64,000 nt of DNA from Anas platyrhynchos. Taxonomy: Eukaryota > Chordata > Aves > Anseriformes > Anatidae. The position numbers and the translations under genes were made by a program. Each line of letters begins with the position of its first letter. Position 1 is the stretch's first letter. Positions 1 to 16,241 of this stretch are shown here, piece by piece. Under the pieces are notes generated by a model. That model was not told the DNA's origin. It made no database searches and saw nothing but the letters and a program-made list of their open reading frames with translations. The stretch spans positions 53,545,501 through 53,609,500 of the forward strand of contig NC_092591.1 in NCBI RefSeq assembly GCF_047663525.1, written 5' to 3'.

Positions 1-3000
1 GTAGTTGATTTTGTCGGTAGGAGTGTTTCCTAGGAACAGCATGCAGCTGAAGGTCTAGAAGAGGGTACCCATGTGGTGGGAGGGAGAAGAGAGGAGGCTC
101 ACAGGCTGTGCTGAGGTGACTGATACAGCAGCAGGTAGGAGGCAAGCAGAGGTGGTAGACACTGCCTTGAGCAGGGGAAACTTTGCACAACTGCCTCACT
201 ATCCCACATAGAAAGGCAGTTGCAGAGCACTGATAAATGTACACTTTAGCTCTTTGTGAACCAGCAGTAGTTACACGGGATGTGCACAGAAGCAGGCATG
301 AGTTTGTAACAGCTGCACACAGTCCCTGCCCGTGCGATTGCAATGTTAGGTGGTGCACCTGCTCCTCCTGAGGGATTCTGTTCTTGCCAGGTATTCACAG
401 CTGAGCGTGCACAACCCTGCCACTCCATGCTCCCTCTGGTCATGCCATCTGTTGCAGGCGCAGTTTCAGAGTCTCACATCGAGCCCGGTTTCTGCAGGGT
501 CACCCTGGCTGCTTGCGGCATTTCTACCAGGACTTCCTGAATCAGGAAGACGGGAAAGGGGAACAAAATCTGTAGGAGCTGGTTGGAGGTTGATCCAAAG
601 TCTGTTCCAAGTAGCAGAAGCTTTGCCCATCACAGGGTAACGGTGCAATGGAGTGAGGAGCAACCAAAGAGACAAGTGAGGCAGCAGCCACTGTAACCCA
701 GTTTGCCAAAGTCACAAGAGGCAGGATCTGCTGGGAAGAATTCCTCTGGTTCTTACATTATAGACCCCTGCAGGCTCTTGAACCTTGTTCGCTGTCATTT
801 TTAGTGCCTCCATCAACCGTTATGTTTTGTGTTCAGGCCTTTTATTTTGCACCTTGTGTGGGTCTTTCTGATTTTTCAGTTGTAAACATACCCATAGATA
901 GCAGTGTTTGTACAGGTGAAGCTAGCCGGCCTGTCAGCACTGTGAATTTCTGCTGCTTCCTTTTCCTGTTGCAGATTACATCTGCATGCTGGGACGGGCA
1001 CCTTGCCACGGGGACCTGCACAGGCTGTGCTTAGGTATGTAAGAGGCTTAAGGCAGCACGAGAAGTCACAAGGTGTGGATAATGCAGCACCAGAAGAGCC
1101 TCTTTGGAAGAGATGTTTCTTTGAGATAGGACTGCAAAAAGATTGGCAGTATCTTCATAAAAGGGAAATTCTGCTTAAAAATTGAAAAAAACCTCTTGCT
1201 TGAAATGTCTCATGCACAATTTGGAGAGACCTCAGTCCCCTGCCTAGGCTTGTCTAGCAGGTCTGCAGGGGAGGAAGATGAGGAGATGAAGAATGGTGAG
1301 AGAACAGGAGAATAAAAGCTCATGGGAAAGGTGATGTTTGAATCACAGGAGAGGAAAAAGAAATAAAAGCTGGAGGGAAGTAGGAGTAAAGTACTGCCAT
1401 AATCAGATGGGGCCTCCACAATTCAATCCTTTACAGATATGGTGCTGCTGGTCCTTAAGGAAATGGTCTCCCTGTCTTTTTCTTCTAGTCTGTGAGCCAC
1501 GTCCAGCTGCTTGAAGCAATAATGTGTAACAGTCAAAGGGAGAGGGGGCACCACCCCACTGCACCTACTGAACAAAAGAGTGGGATGGGGCCTCTCACAA
1601 TGGGAAGATGTAATGGGATGCAGGTAACATGACTGTCATCTAGCCTGGCCTTCAGTACTCCCGTAACATCTGCTCTGCAGGAGTCCAAGGCCCAGCTGAA
1701 ATCCCCATCTGCATCTTGACTGGAGATCAGTCACCAGGGCCCGTACAGATGGCGTGGCTGCGATGCAGCCGGATACCCTAACACCATCGATAGCCACATC
1801 CCCAGGGACAAGAGGTTGCTTGCCCAGCTGTGGGGAGGAAAGCCAGAATGCTGGAAAACACCAGCTAAACACACTCAGGTGGGGAAGCTCAACACGGTGA
1901 ATGTGAATCATCACTTGAAGTCTAGTTATTCAACTCTGCAGCATCAGAAAACACTTCTCCTGAATAGGGCATCTGTACATCAGCTACCACAGATATGTAT
2001 CTCACCCAGCATCCCACTACATCTGGGAAATCCAACACAGACAAACAAGCTGACAGCCTCATGGAGGCTGGCAGCGCGGACCAGTCGGTGACAGAGACTT
2101 GGAAGATAACTTTGTGCTTGACCAAGCTGCAAACAGCCTTGCCCACCATGAAGTAAATGCCCACCAGCCATAAGGACCTCAGGGCAAGCAGGCTTGTGTG
2201 TAAGGATAGTCCCTGGGGCTCAGGAGCAGCGGAGGGGGTGTGCCAACACTGGCACTACTTTGTGAAGCTATGTAAGCTCCATCTCAGGCATCCAGGCACT
2301 ATGTGCCTGCGTGACTGAACTGCGCTCTTCCCAAGTTCCATCCAAGACTTCTCTAATGAGAAGACATTTGGGTCCGTTAGCAATTATTCCACTTATTGAA
2401 GACCTATTGGTGCCAATGCCTGTCCCCACGGGGCTGTTTTGGCTCCAGTACACACATTCTTTCACAAAACTTGGTTTTATCTAACTTGACAGAGCACCGT
2501 GTCTAACCTTTCATGACACTATGTCAATCAATTTCTCCTGCTATACAAGCATTATGTTTAAATTGCTTTTTCCTTCTGTTCCAGCCACCATCAGTCTTCT
2601 AACTTACCACACTGGGAAATATATATTTTTATGATACATGGACCGCGACCCCTGGCATGGCGCCTCATGCACCCTGGGATGGGTGAGGGAGAATGCGGCG
2701 TGGGGGGCAATGTGCTCAACAAAGAACTTTCACAGTAACAGAAGTGGTGCCACAAACTTTTCTGTCTTGTGCAATGGGCATTCGCATGGAAAAAGAGCCC
2801 GTGCAACAGAAAACAGGACCAGCTGTGGAACATGTGGGAATGACTAAAAGTACATTTCCTTTTAATCAATCAAATTAATAGCAGACCATAAGGGGAGCTA
2901 GGAATCGTGTAGAACCCCAAACTTCTCCTGATTTCCTGTGTTCCCTTCTCCTTTCTTCTTCCCACAAGAGCTGTACTTTTTAAGGAAAGTGACAAATGCT

Positions 3001-4304
3001 ATCAGTTTTAACTAGAGAAGGCTGTTCTGAGTCACATCCCAAACACTGCTGGCCATAGCAGCCTGAAACAAATTAAGGAAAAAAATAAAGAATTTGAGTC
3101 CATGCTTACAAGTCTAGAGTAAAAACAAACATGAAACCTGATTCAAACATGAAACCTGATTCTTACCATACGGTTCAGCTCTTTATTCTTGCAAACAGAT
3201 CAGATTCTAGTCACAATGATTAACTGTCCTTTTTTTTTTTTCCCTTAACTGAATTTATTATTGTTCTATTTCTTCCTCTATCTCATATTCTGACCACCCC
3301 TGATTCTTCTTATTTAGTGATCTTACAATTTAAAGAGCCTTAAATAGCACTGGGATGATTTGGGTAGTCTCTACAAACTCTTCTGAATTATTTTATAAAT
3401 TCTCTAATACAACAGTTTTCAGATTTTAAGGAGGTCAGTCAGCTTTCTGATGAAGAACTGCATTATGCATTTTTTGGACTAAGAACAAGGGACATTATTA
3501 ATTGATGACTGCTGTAATGTAATCTCATTCAAACAGCTGGTGGGTGGACTCAAACTACAATATTTCTCCACTTTTTTTGGAGAGATGAGATTTTCCACAA
3601 GAGCAAAGATAGTGGTAATGCTATTATATCATAGAGCTCAGAGTAACTGGAATAGTGACAAAAAGGCACAGACTCTCGTCTATGGCACAAGGGAGGGGAG
3701 AGAAAAGGAGATATTTTTGACTGCAGGAAAAAGCAATTGGAGAAACTAAAGACTGCTAAATTGTGAAGAAAAAGCCGGCACGAAGTAGCATGTAAGAGGT
3801 TACCTGCAACCCCTTCTGCCAGCAGAACAGCCAGACCTAGCTCCCAAAGAAACAATGCAGACATTTCCACAATCGATTTGGTGTGGATCCAGGTACTTCT
3901 TGTGTTGTTCTACTAACAGCTGTTTGAGAACCATTTACAAAAGCTACGTGTGTTATGCTACATTATGATGATCTTCCCATCTTGGAGCTGAGATCCTGCT
4001 CTCCCATTACTTACGCCACACAGCTGTTTCAGAAGTCTCCTGGAGTCTGCATGAGTGAGTGCTCAGGCTATGACTTATGTCTACAGGGGCAGCTAGCAGA
4101 AGCTGTGTATCTACAGCATCTCAGCCATAGGGAATGCCTGGACTCCATTCAATTTCCAAGCCAAAAAGACAAATCCATGTCTTACAGTTCAAAACAGCAG
4201 ATAAACACCTGCCAGTTGGACTATCAGGACTGTAAATTAACATCCCTCATCCTGTGCTTTTCATCTAGTTTGAAAACAACATCACTCATGTGACCACGAC
4301 AGAC
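1..4304. other. Intergenic stretch with no gene recognised
   Basis: I read this stretch on both strands and found only short open frames with no family resemblance and no chain of frame-compatible exons. In mammals the genes beyond NDUFS3 are FAM180B, C1QTNF4 and MTCH2; I cannot see an exon of any of them. An 18-nt perfect tandem duplication lies at 3126-3161. The right edge is set by the NDUFS3 polyadenylation signal. Confidence 0.6.
3126..3161. repeat. 18-nt unit present twice in direct tandem
   Basis: The 18-nt unit at 3126-3143, containing AAACATGAAACC, is repeated exactly at 3144-3161. The identity suggests a recent slippage or small tandem duplication. There is no sign that it has a function. 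Confidence 0.9.
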
Positions 4305-4322
4305 ATGAATCTCACATCAATT

Positions 4323-4328
4323 TTTATT
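4323..4328 (-). terminator. NDUFS3: NDUFS3 polyadenylation signal AATAAA
   Basis: TTTATT on the plus strand reads AATAAA on the minus strand, about 60 nt downstream of the NDUFS3 stop codon (4388-4390). This predicts a short 3' UTR of roughly 80 nt ending near 4305. The hexamer is visible; the cleavage point is inferred. Confidence 0.75.
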
Positions 4329-4387
4329 ATCATAAATACTATGTTAGAACAGAAAGGATAGTGCTGTGCACCTGCTCCATTCTGATG

Positions 4388-8976
<4,589 letters not shown>

Positions 8977-9224
8977 CGCCACAGCACGGGCGGGCAAGGG
9001 CACGGCCCGGAAGAGGAAGGCGCCTCCTCCTCCTCCTTTTTTTTCTCCTCCTCCTCCTCCCTGCTCTCCCCGCCCCGCTGCGGCCGCTCCCCGGGCGCTT
9101 CCGGGTCGGTCGGCGGCGCCTGGCGCAGGGTGAGGGGCGAGGGGGAGCCGCTGGGGCACCCCGGGGCGGCAGCGGGAGAAGGAGGAGGAGGAGGAGGAGA
9201 AAGAGGCGGCCTCGGGGCGGCGGC
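8977..9224. promoter_or_regulatory. Divergent CpG-island promoter of NDUFS3 and KBTBD4
   Basis: The two start codons (8976 minus, 9225 plus) are 248 bp apart and face away from each other. The spacer is GC-rich with many CpG, has no TATA box, and carries two ETS/GABP-type sites in opposite orientation: CCGGAAG at 9007-9013 and CTTCCGG at 9098-9104. A GC box (CCGCCCC) sits near 9069. CCT runs at about 9025-9062 and GGA runs at 9179-9199 fall in the likely 5' UTRs. Human NDUFS3 and KBTBD4 are also head to head. Transcription start points are not visible. Confidence 0.85.
9179..9199 (+). repeat. GGA triplet run in the KBTBD4 5' UTR
   Basis: A purine-only run of GGA triplets ends about 25 nt before the KBTBD4 start codon. 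It would be unstructured but purine-rich in the mRNA, and it is a likely site of length variation. Confidence 0.75.
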
Positions 9225-12200
9225 ATGAAGGGAGGCGCCGCAGGTGGGTGCCGAGCTGGGGGGGGGGGGCGGCGGGGAGGCCGCGGGGAGGCCTCCGGCT
9301 GGGAGATGAGGGGGGTTCAGAGCGGGAGCTGGGCTGTGGGGGGGGATAATCGCGGCACTGCGTGTGGAAGGTGCTGCCAGGGAGGGAATAGGAGCCCCCC
9401 TGAGCCCCACAGAGCTGTTGTTGGAAAAGGCAGGTTTGGGAAAATGAAGGGTGGAAGGGTAGCGGGAGGCCTCTTGGAGAAAAGCCTTGGCTGTAAGTGA
9501 GCGCTCCGCTGGAAATCGTGTTCAGGAATAAATAATTTTGGGTCCTAGTCACCAGGGTGGGTAAGCAAGGAGCTATTTAGAAGCTATTTCTACTAGGCGT
9601 AGAAACAGGCTTAGAGGGAATGCAAAGGGGCATCTCTTTGCTTTCAGTGCTGCTGAGCCGTGTTAGCAGAAAGTTCTTCCTACAGCAGCAGCTTTTTTGA
9701 CCCAGAAACTGCTCAGAGCATTGCACGTAACCTCTGTTACCTACTAAGAAATGCAGCAAACTGAGTTATCCTCCCCGCTTTGGGGAAACGCTGGCTAACA
9801 GCATCTCGCATGTTATTTTGCATGCTGAAGATGTCTGGCACGTTAGCAGGCTGAGCATGACCACGAGTTACCTCATTTGGTTTGGTTGAAGAGCTGGCAG
9901 TTATGTCCGGCAGGCTTTTGGGTAAAAACAAACCCACCTGACTTGGTGGCACTGCAAAAATTCACCGCTTCACTTCTGGATGCTAACTAACCCCTACTAA
10001 TGACATGAGCTGCTGCCTGTGCTCGTTGTAGTATGATATTCTAACCCCTTTTTCTTTTATCTAGCCCAGCTAAGGTACTGTCACTCTCTCTTGGCATTGC
10101 CAGTTTCCTAGGGAGGTTGCTGGCCTTTCCACTTGAATAACTGTTGCTGCATTTCTTTGTGTCAGTGAAATGAGTTGCGAAAAGATATGCAAATCTTGCA
10201 ATTCTGCTGGGATGCGATGCTCACTGTACTGGAAGTTTTGTATACATTATAATCTTAATCATGCCAACTTCTAATTTGTTTCAGTTGTTTGAGGTTCTGA
10301 AACTCAAGCAGAAGTTTCTGGCTGTGCTATTTATATTCAGTTTGAAATATGCTGGCCTCTTACCAGTATGCTTGATTTTTCCCTGTATCCTGAAGCACTG
10401 CGTAATCGTGTTGGTGGGGGGAGAAAGCCTTATAATCGCTATGGTTTTACAGATTGCTGGAGGTCTGATCTGTGCAGCACCATGGACTCGTCAGAAGAGA
10501 CTGGAGGCTCCTCTGCAGAAGAGAACTACTTTGTGAACTACACTTTCACCGACCGCTCCCACTCGGGCCGCGTGGCCCAGGGAATTATGAAGCTCTGCCT
10601 GGAAGATGAGCTCTTTGCTGATGTTACGATATCAGTGGAAGGCAAAGAGTTCCAGCTGCACCGTTTGGTCCTCTCAGCTCAGAGTTGCTTTTTTCGTTCC
10701 ATGTTCACTTCCAACCTAAAGGAGGCCCACAACCGGGTGATTGAGCTGCAGGATGTCAGTGAGAGTGTCTTTCAGCTCCTTGTGGACTATATTTACCATG
10801 GGACTGTAAAGCTGAGGGCAGAAGAGCTGCAGGAAACCTATGAAGTGGCAGACATGTACCAGCTGACTGCCCTTTTTGAGGAATGCTCCCGTTTTCTGGC
10901 TCGTACGGTGCAGGTCAGGAACTGTCTGCAGGTCATGTGGCTGGCAGATCAACACAGCGACATGGAGCTCTACACAGCTGCCAAACACTGTGCGAAGTCA
11001 CATTTATCTCAGTTGCAAGACACGGAGGAGTTCCTACACCTACCTCTCCGCCTACTGACAGATATCCTTACAGGTAAGGAGTTTTTGAGAGTAGCCATGC
11101 TGTGGATGTGGGAAGAGACTTTCAGCTTGAGAGTCTAGCAGGGATTGATCAAAACAGATGGAAAGATACAAACTTTCACAGTCACTGCCTATTCAGAAGC
11201 TTAGCTAAGCAAGACAAAATATTCTGGATAACTGAATTAGAAAAAACAAAACACCACAACACCATAAATTGTTAGTGGACATGCTATAGACCTGTCAGGA
11301 TCTATGGTACAGAAAATTGAGATAGAGGATGCTGGTAATTCCCAGCAGTTCCTGAGCTAACAGACTGGAAATATTACATTTTTTAATGTAGTTTAATAAC
11401 TTCTAACAATTTTTGTTTGCATTAAAAGTAAACGAAGAAGCATTTCCAAAATGAACACCTTAAGAACATCTTTTTCTTCTGTTGTAATTCTTAATCATTT
11501 AACATTGTAATGCAATGACTCAACATCTGTAAGAAGTCTTGAGCACAGGCTACCTTTCTAGACTATGTTAGTGTTATTAACAATTTTACATAATTGTTAG
11601 GATTATTTAGGCTAGGCAGTCAGCTGACTGAAATAGAGGCAGTGTAACATCTTGGGTAATACAGTAATTACTCTTAATGTAAAGCTAATAGTCTTCCATG
11701 GTAATGGATGCAATGACTTAGTGTTGTGGAGGATGTGTCAACATATTAACAGCTTGCTTTGTCTGACACCACTGCTTAAAGGTTTACTGCTGCCCTTATA
11801 CACAGGCAGCACTATAAAACCTCTTCATGATGCTTCAGTCACTACTCCATTTTTCCATGTTTCTATATCATTGCTAGAGGAAGCAAGAGCGTAGGAGAAG
11901 CTCATACAGTCCAATGTGCCGGACTCGAGACTGGAGAGACTCCCCCTTTCTTGCTTTAATTAAAAAATAATTCAGTGAACAAGTAAATTGCTATAGTTTG
12001 TGTGTCAGTGGTTTATATGCTGTTACAGTGATAAACCTCCTGTAACCGTCTTCCTTGGAACACTGGCAAATCTCCCCATAAGACCTAAAGTATCCTCTAA
12101 AGTTGAGGTTATGCCTATGGGAGTCTTTACAGATACTCAATCGCAGTATTTGTTTTGCAACTAAAGAAATTCGCAATCAAAGGTATACATAGCTAAAATT

Positions 12201-15171
12201 TTAAGCAAAGTTGTGACTTCACTAAAACCCCAAAATGATTAAATAATGGGTGACTGACCTCTTACAGCTTTAACTCTTCCTCATTGTGATACCATGTAGT
12301 AATCATAGTTTCAGGACTTTGGCCTTCAGTGTTTGTGGTCCTTAATTAAAATAATTGCTTAAGAATTTTTTTTCTATGCATCACCTATTTCCGTATATAG
12401 AATCATGTTACTCAATATTTATGGCGAAACTTGGTCCATGAAAATGGATTAATGGATTAAGAGCTGAAATACACTCCTACTGCTGGTAGGGAAAATCTTT
12501 TGGAAGTGCTGCTGCTTTGTCTAGTTAATGGACAATTAAATAGAGGAAGCTATTAGTAGCAAGGATTAAAATAAACTTTATGAAGATGGTAATTTATTAA
12601 GCTTGCCTTCTGTTGCGCCCAGGGACCCATTTCAAAATCAAAGTTTTTCCATTTAACCACTACATCTGATAAACAGCTTATGGAAATCAATTTTACTATT
12701 GAACAGATTCAAAATAACCTGCTTTCTCTCCCTGCCCCTCCCACCCCCCTTTCCTCCTTCCTTCCAGTATGGAGAAAAGGATCAGAATTTGTCAGATGCC
12801 TTCAGCATCGCTGAATTCAGGGTTTGTTGGATGACGAAATCGGAGAACCTTTTTAAAGGGAAGCCTCTCAATGAGTACAGGCATAATTGCTGGTGTTAGG
12901 GCAACTAGCTGACTTTCAAACTAGAAGGAAGCACTTAAAATCTTCTAGGTAATGTGCTGCTGCTGCAATAGTTTATGGCATAGCTAAAACTTCCAGTTAT
13001 GCCTGGAAACAAATCGAAATCTGATGCAGTCAGTTAAACATAAGTGTTTCCTACTGTCACACTACTAAAGAAAGCTGTAGTAGCTCACAGGGGATTTCCA
13101 AATGTTGACAGGAAAGCAGCAACACAGATGTTCAGTCTTGAGGGTCAGCTGTCTGACAGCACTCAGAGAAGAACAATTTCTGCAGATGACCTTTGCTAGA
13201 TGAGTTTCTAGGACTAGCCAATGAGCCAAGAAACGCAACTGCTGAAATTTTCATTTTCAAATAAGAGAATCTTTCTACCTACATGCTTAATTACGTTACT
13301 ACTTTTTTTTTATCATCTCAAAGCATGTAAGGGCTCTTCCCTGCCCTCTTTCTCTTTGACATAGCTTCCTTTGTTGAAAGTCATCCAAAATGCTTGAAAT
13401 CTGACAGCTCTGTCTTCTGATATTTAACCAAGCAAATTTCATGTAGATGCCTGGCTGGCAGTGCTGATCACGCCTGCCAAAATCTATAAACCTTTGTATC
13501 TTTTTTTCCTCCTCTACAGGGTATGGTTTGTGGCAGGAGGGGGTGAGGGAGTTGCAGGAAAGGATTTTCTTAGGTACACGCACCTGTGTCTAGATACCAT
13601 AAATTTCTTTCTGTCCCCAAACCGCAGATGGCGTTCCGTGTTCTCAGAATCCGACGGCTGCCATAGAAACCTGGATCAACTTCAACAAGGAGGAGCGAGC
13701 AGGCTTTTCAGAGACACTGCGATCAAGTCTGAAGGTATAAAAAGACCTTCTGTTCCAGGCTGGTGTAGCATTTGCTGGTGTTGTACTTCCCAAGGCAGGG
13801 TATATTCTGCTTGCAGGTGCGACTTGAAAGCCGCAAAACACAAACACCATTGAAATTCACAAGGTTTGCATGAGGGATACTCTCACTGTTATAAATAGCA
13901 ACCCCACTGACAGCTTTTTTGATTTTAACCTGAGGTTGTTTTTGTTAGCGATTAGGGCAATGCCACAAATAACGCATTTCACCAGATACTGTTATCTGAG
14001 AGACCATGCGGAAATCTTACTTTGGCATTCCCCTCATAATAAGTACTCTCTCAGTGAGGTGGCCAACCCTTAACTAAACTGCAGTCACTCGGATTCCAAT
14101 GAAGTCTGTTGCTGCTTTGCTGTCAGATATGACTGGTGTCTTGAAAAGACGCTGAATGCTCTAGGGTAGCAAGGCTTGGGAAGCAGAGTGCATGCCTCAC
14201 GCTCGCAGGTGGGTCCTGAAATGCTGAAAAAAATCGGTCTTGGGCATCGCTGACATTAGTGTGAACAGACCTAATTGTGGTAAGGTTGACAAGCTCCTCC
14301 TTTCTCTTAGGTGATTGGGGAAAATGTTCACATCTACCTGATCGGAAAGGAGTCATCACGTACACATTCACTCGCTGTCTCTCTGCACTGTGCTGATGAT
14401 GACTCCATCAGCGTGAGTGGCCAGAACAGCCTGTGTCACCAGATCACCGCAGCCTGCAAGCATGGCAGTGACCTGTATGTTGTCGGGGGCTCTATTCCAC
14501 GACGCATGTGGAAATGCAACAACGCCACCATAGACTGGGAGTGGTGCGCACCCCTGCCCCGTGACAGGCTCCAACACACACTCGTCTCTGTACCAAGCAA
14601 GGATGCAATATATTCCCTTGGGGGGAAGACTCTGCAGGACACTCTCTCTAACGCTGTGATATATTACAGAGTACGAGACAATGTCTGGACAGAGACCAGC
14701 CAGCTGGAAGTGGCTGTCTCAGGGGCTGCAGGTGTAAACCTTAACGGTGTCATTTACCTGCTGGGCGGGGAGGAAAATGACCTGGACTTCTTCACCAAGC
14801 CCTCTCGGCTTATTCAGTGCTACGATACCAACACGGAGAAATGCCACGTGAAGCCATACGTACTGCCTTTTGCGGGGCGCATGCATGCTGCCGTCCACAA
14901 GGATGTGGTGTTCATCGTAGCTGAGGGGGATTCGCTGCTGTGCTATAATCCCCTGCTGGATAGCTTCACGCGGCTGTGCCTGCCAGACGCCTGGAGCTCA
15001 GTACCCTCCCTCTGGAAGATTGCCAGCTGCAATGGCAGCATCTATGTTTTTCGAGACCGCTATAAAAAGGGCGATGCAAATACTTTTAAACTCAATCCAG
15101 CCACCTCTGTGGTCACGGTCACAAGCGGCATCAAAGTGCTGCTCACTAACCTGCAGTTTGTCCTGGCCTAA
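9225..15171 (+). CDS. KBTBD4: Kelch repeat and BTB domain-containing protein 4 (CUL3 ubiquitin-ligase adaptor)
   Basis: Substrate receptor of a CUL3-RING ubiquitin ligase; the human protein targets CoREST/HDAC complexes. Coding exons: 9225-9243, 10453-11073, 13628-13734, 14311-15171; phases join exactly to give 535 residues (human long form 534). The 19-nt first exon encodes MKGGAA; with exon 2 it reads MKGGAADCWRSDLCST before a second Met (10482), matching the human long N-terminus MKGGNADSW. A shorter form could start at 10482. The BTB domain runs from about residue 57 (EDELFADVTISVEGKEFQLH) to 160, BACK to about 260, and kelch repeats from about 290 to 535 (DLYVVGGSIPRRMWKC, VIYLLGGEEND). 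I see no breaks. Introns 1 and 2 (9244-10452, 11074-13627) hold nothing else I recognise. The coding frame also stays open back to 10368, but that part is intron read-through, not an N-terminus. Confidence 0.97.
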
Positions 15172-15975
15172 AGGGGGAGAAACAGGCCCAGTGGTAGAAA
15201 AGGCAGCAGTGGTGTTGTGTAGCTCAGAGGCACCCAGCCACCCTCTGTACCAGTCCCAATAATTAGGAGTTCACAACATCCAGTAAAGAACCCATCCTTT
15301 ACACCTGTGCAGAGGGAGTACAGGCTTTCTAGCTGTGGGCCTGTCCTTTTACATAGCACTATTCAAGTTGAACTGATGCATCTTAGATTTCAGATGGACT
15401 AAATGCTATTACTGTGATCCCTTGTTGATAAGCTGCTTGTGTTTGAGGCCCAAACTGCAGCAAGTGGCTTTTTTAGCCTGGAACCCATCCACCGATAACA
15501 AATCCTATAGCATATGGACGACATCCTCCTTGGCACAGACTGCTAGTTTTAACTGCCCGGGAGATTGTGGGTTGCTGCCATTGTCAGTCACAGAGAGATG
15601 TGCACTGTCTGTCCTCCAGGGATGTCCCCGTTTAAACGTTCCTGTGTCCCTGTTCCAGAAGGAGAGGCTGGCAGAAATACTTAGAGCAGACAGATTCCAG
15701 AGCTGTCCCCAAGACCCTGAGTAGGTTGCATTATGCAGCACTTCTAGAGGAGTGGTAACAAACGGGGAATCTGCTTACTGCTCTATCATCACCCAGCATA
15801 AAGAGGGAGATCATTTTTATGAGCATTGGCTTCCTTTACTGTACAGGGAATCCCTGCCTGTAATCATAGCATAGTGTTGGTGACAGATGGAACTAAGACC
15901 ACTTCCTGCTACCCCTCTGTTGGCACTGTAACCCTTTGGGTAAGAATCTGAATAAAGTCTCTGCTGAGACAGTTT
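15172..15975 (+). other. KBTBD4: KBTBD4 3' UTR
   Basis: This is the sequence from the stop codon TAA (15169-15171) to about 20 nt past the AATAAA at 15951-15956. There is no earlier canonical AATAAA between the two, so I infer one 3' UTR of about 800 nt. The end point is approximate. Confidence 0.65.
15951..15956 (+). terminator. KBTBD4: KBTBD4 polyadenylation signal AATAAA
   Basis: AATAAA is followed by GTCTCTGCTGAGAC and then T-rich sequence (TTTTCTTTTCTTTTGC), the usual downstream context. It faces the PTPMT1 signal about 190 bp away, so the two transcripts should end tail to tail without overlapping. Confidence 0.8.
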
Positions 15976-16144
15976 TCTTTTCTTTTGCTGCAACTATTTT
16001 AGAGCCTTCTGTGGATTGCAGTTCAGCTCAGTGCTACTGCTGTGCATGGGAGAGATCTGTGGGGCTCCCAGAGAAAAGACAAGTCATAAGAGAAGATGCT
16101 ATAATGAAACAGCCCAGATTTACTGTAATTTATGTAAAAGTTTC

Positions 16145-16150
16145 TTTATT
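16145..16150 (-). terminator. PTPMT1: PTPMT1 polyadenylation signal AATAAA
   Basis: TTTATT on the plus strand reads AATAAA on the minus strand, 92 nt downstream of the PTPMT1 stop codon. The inferred 3' UTR is short, about 110-120 nt, ending near 16125. Confidence 0.75.
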
Positions 16151-16241
16151 GATGGTCAAGAAGTACAGCACCTAAGCCTTTGTTAGTTCATTAAGGCATA
16201 AGTTTTCTTTAAAGGAGGCGAGACTGAGATTTTGATAGTTC

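Noticed and set aside
1-4304. A fifth gene such as FAM180B or C1QTNF4
   Set aside because: No frame-compatible exons or recognisable peptides found on either strand.
10368-10452. Apparent 28-residue N-terminal extension of KBTBD4 exon 2
   Set aside because: It is intron sequence read through the acceptor at 10452. The spliced 19-nt exon at 9225 gives the human-like N-terminus instead.
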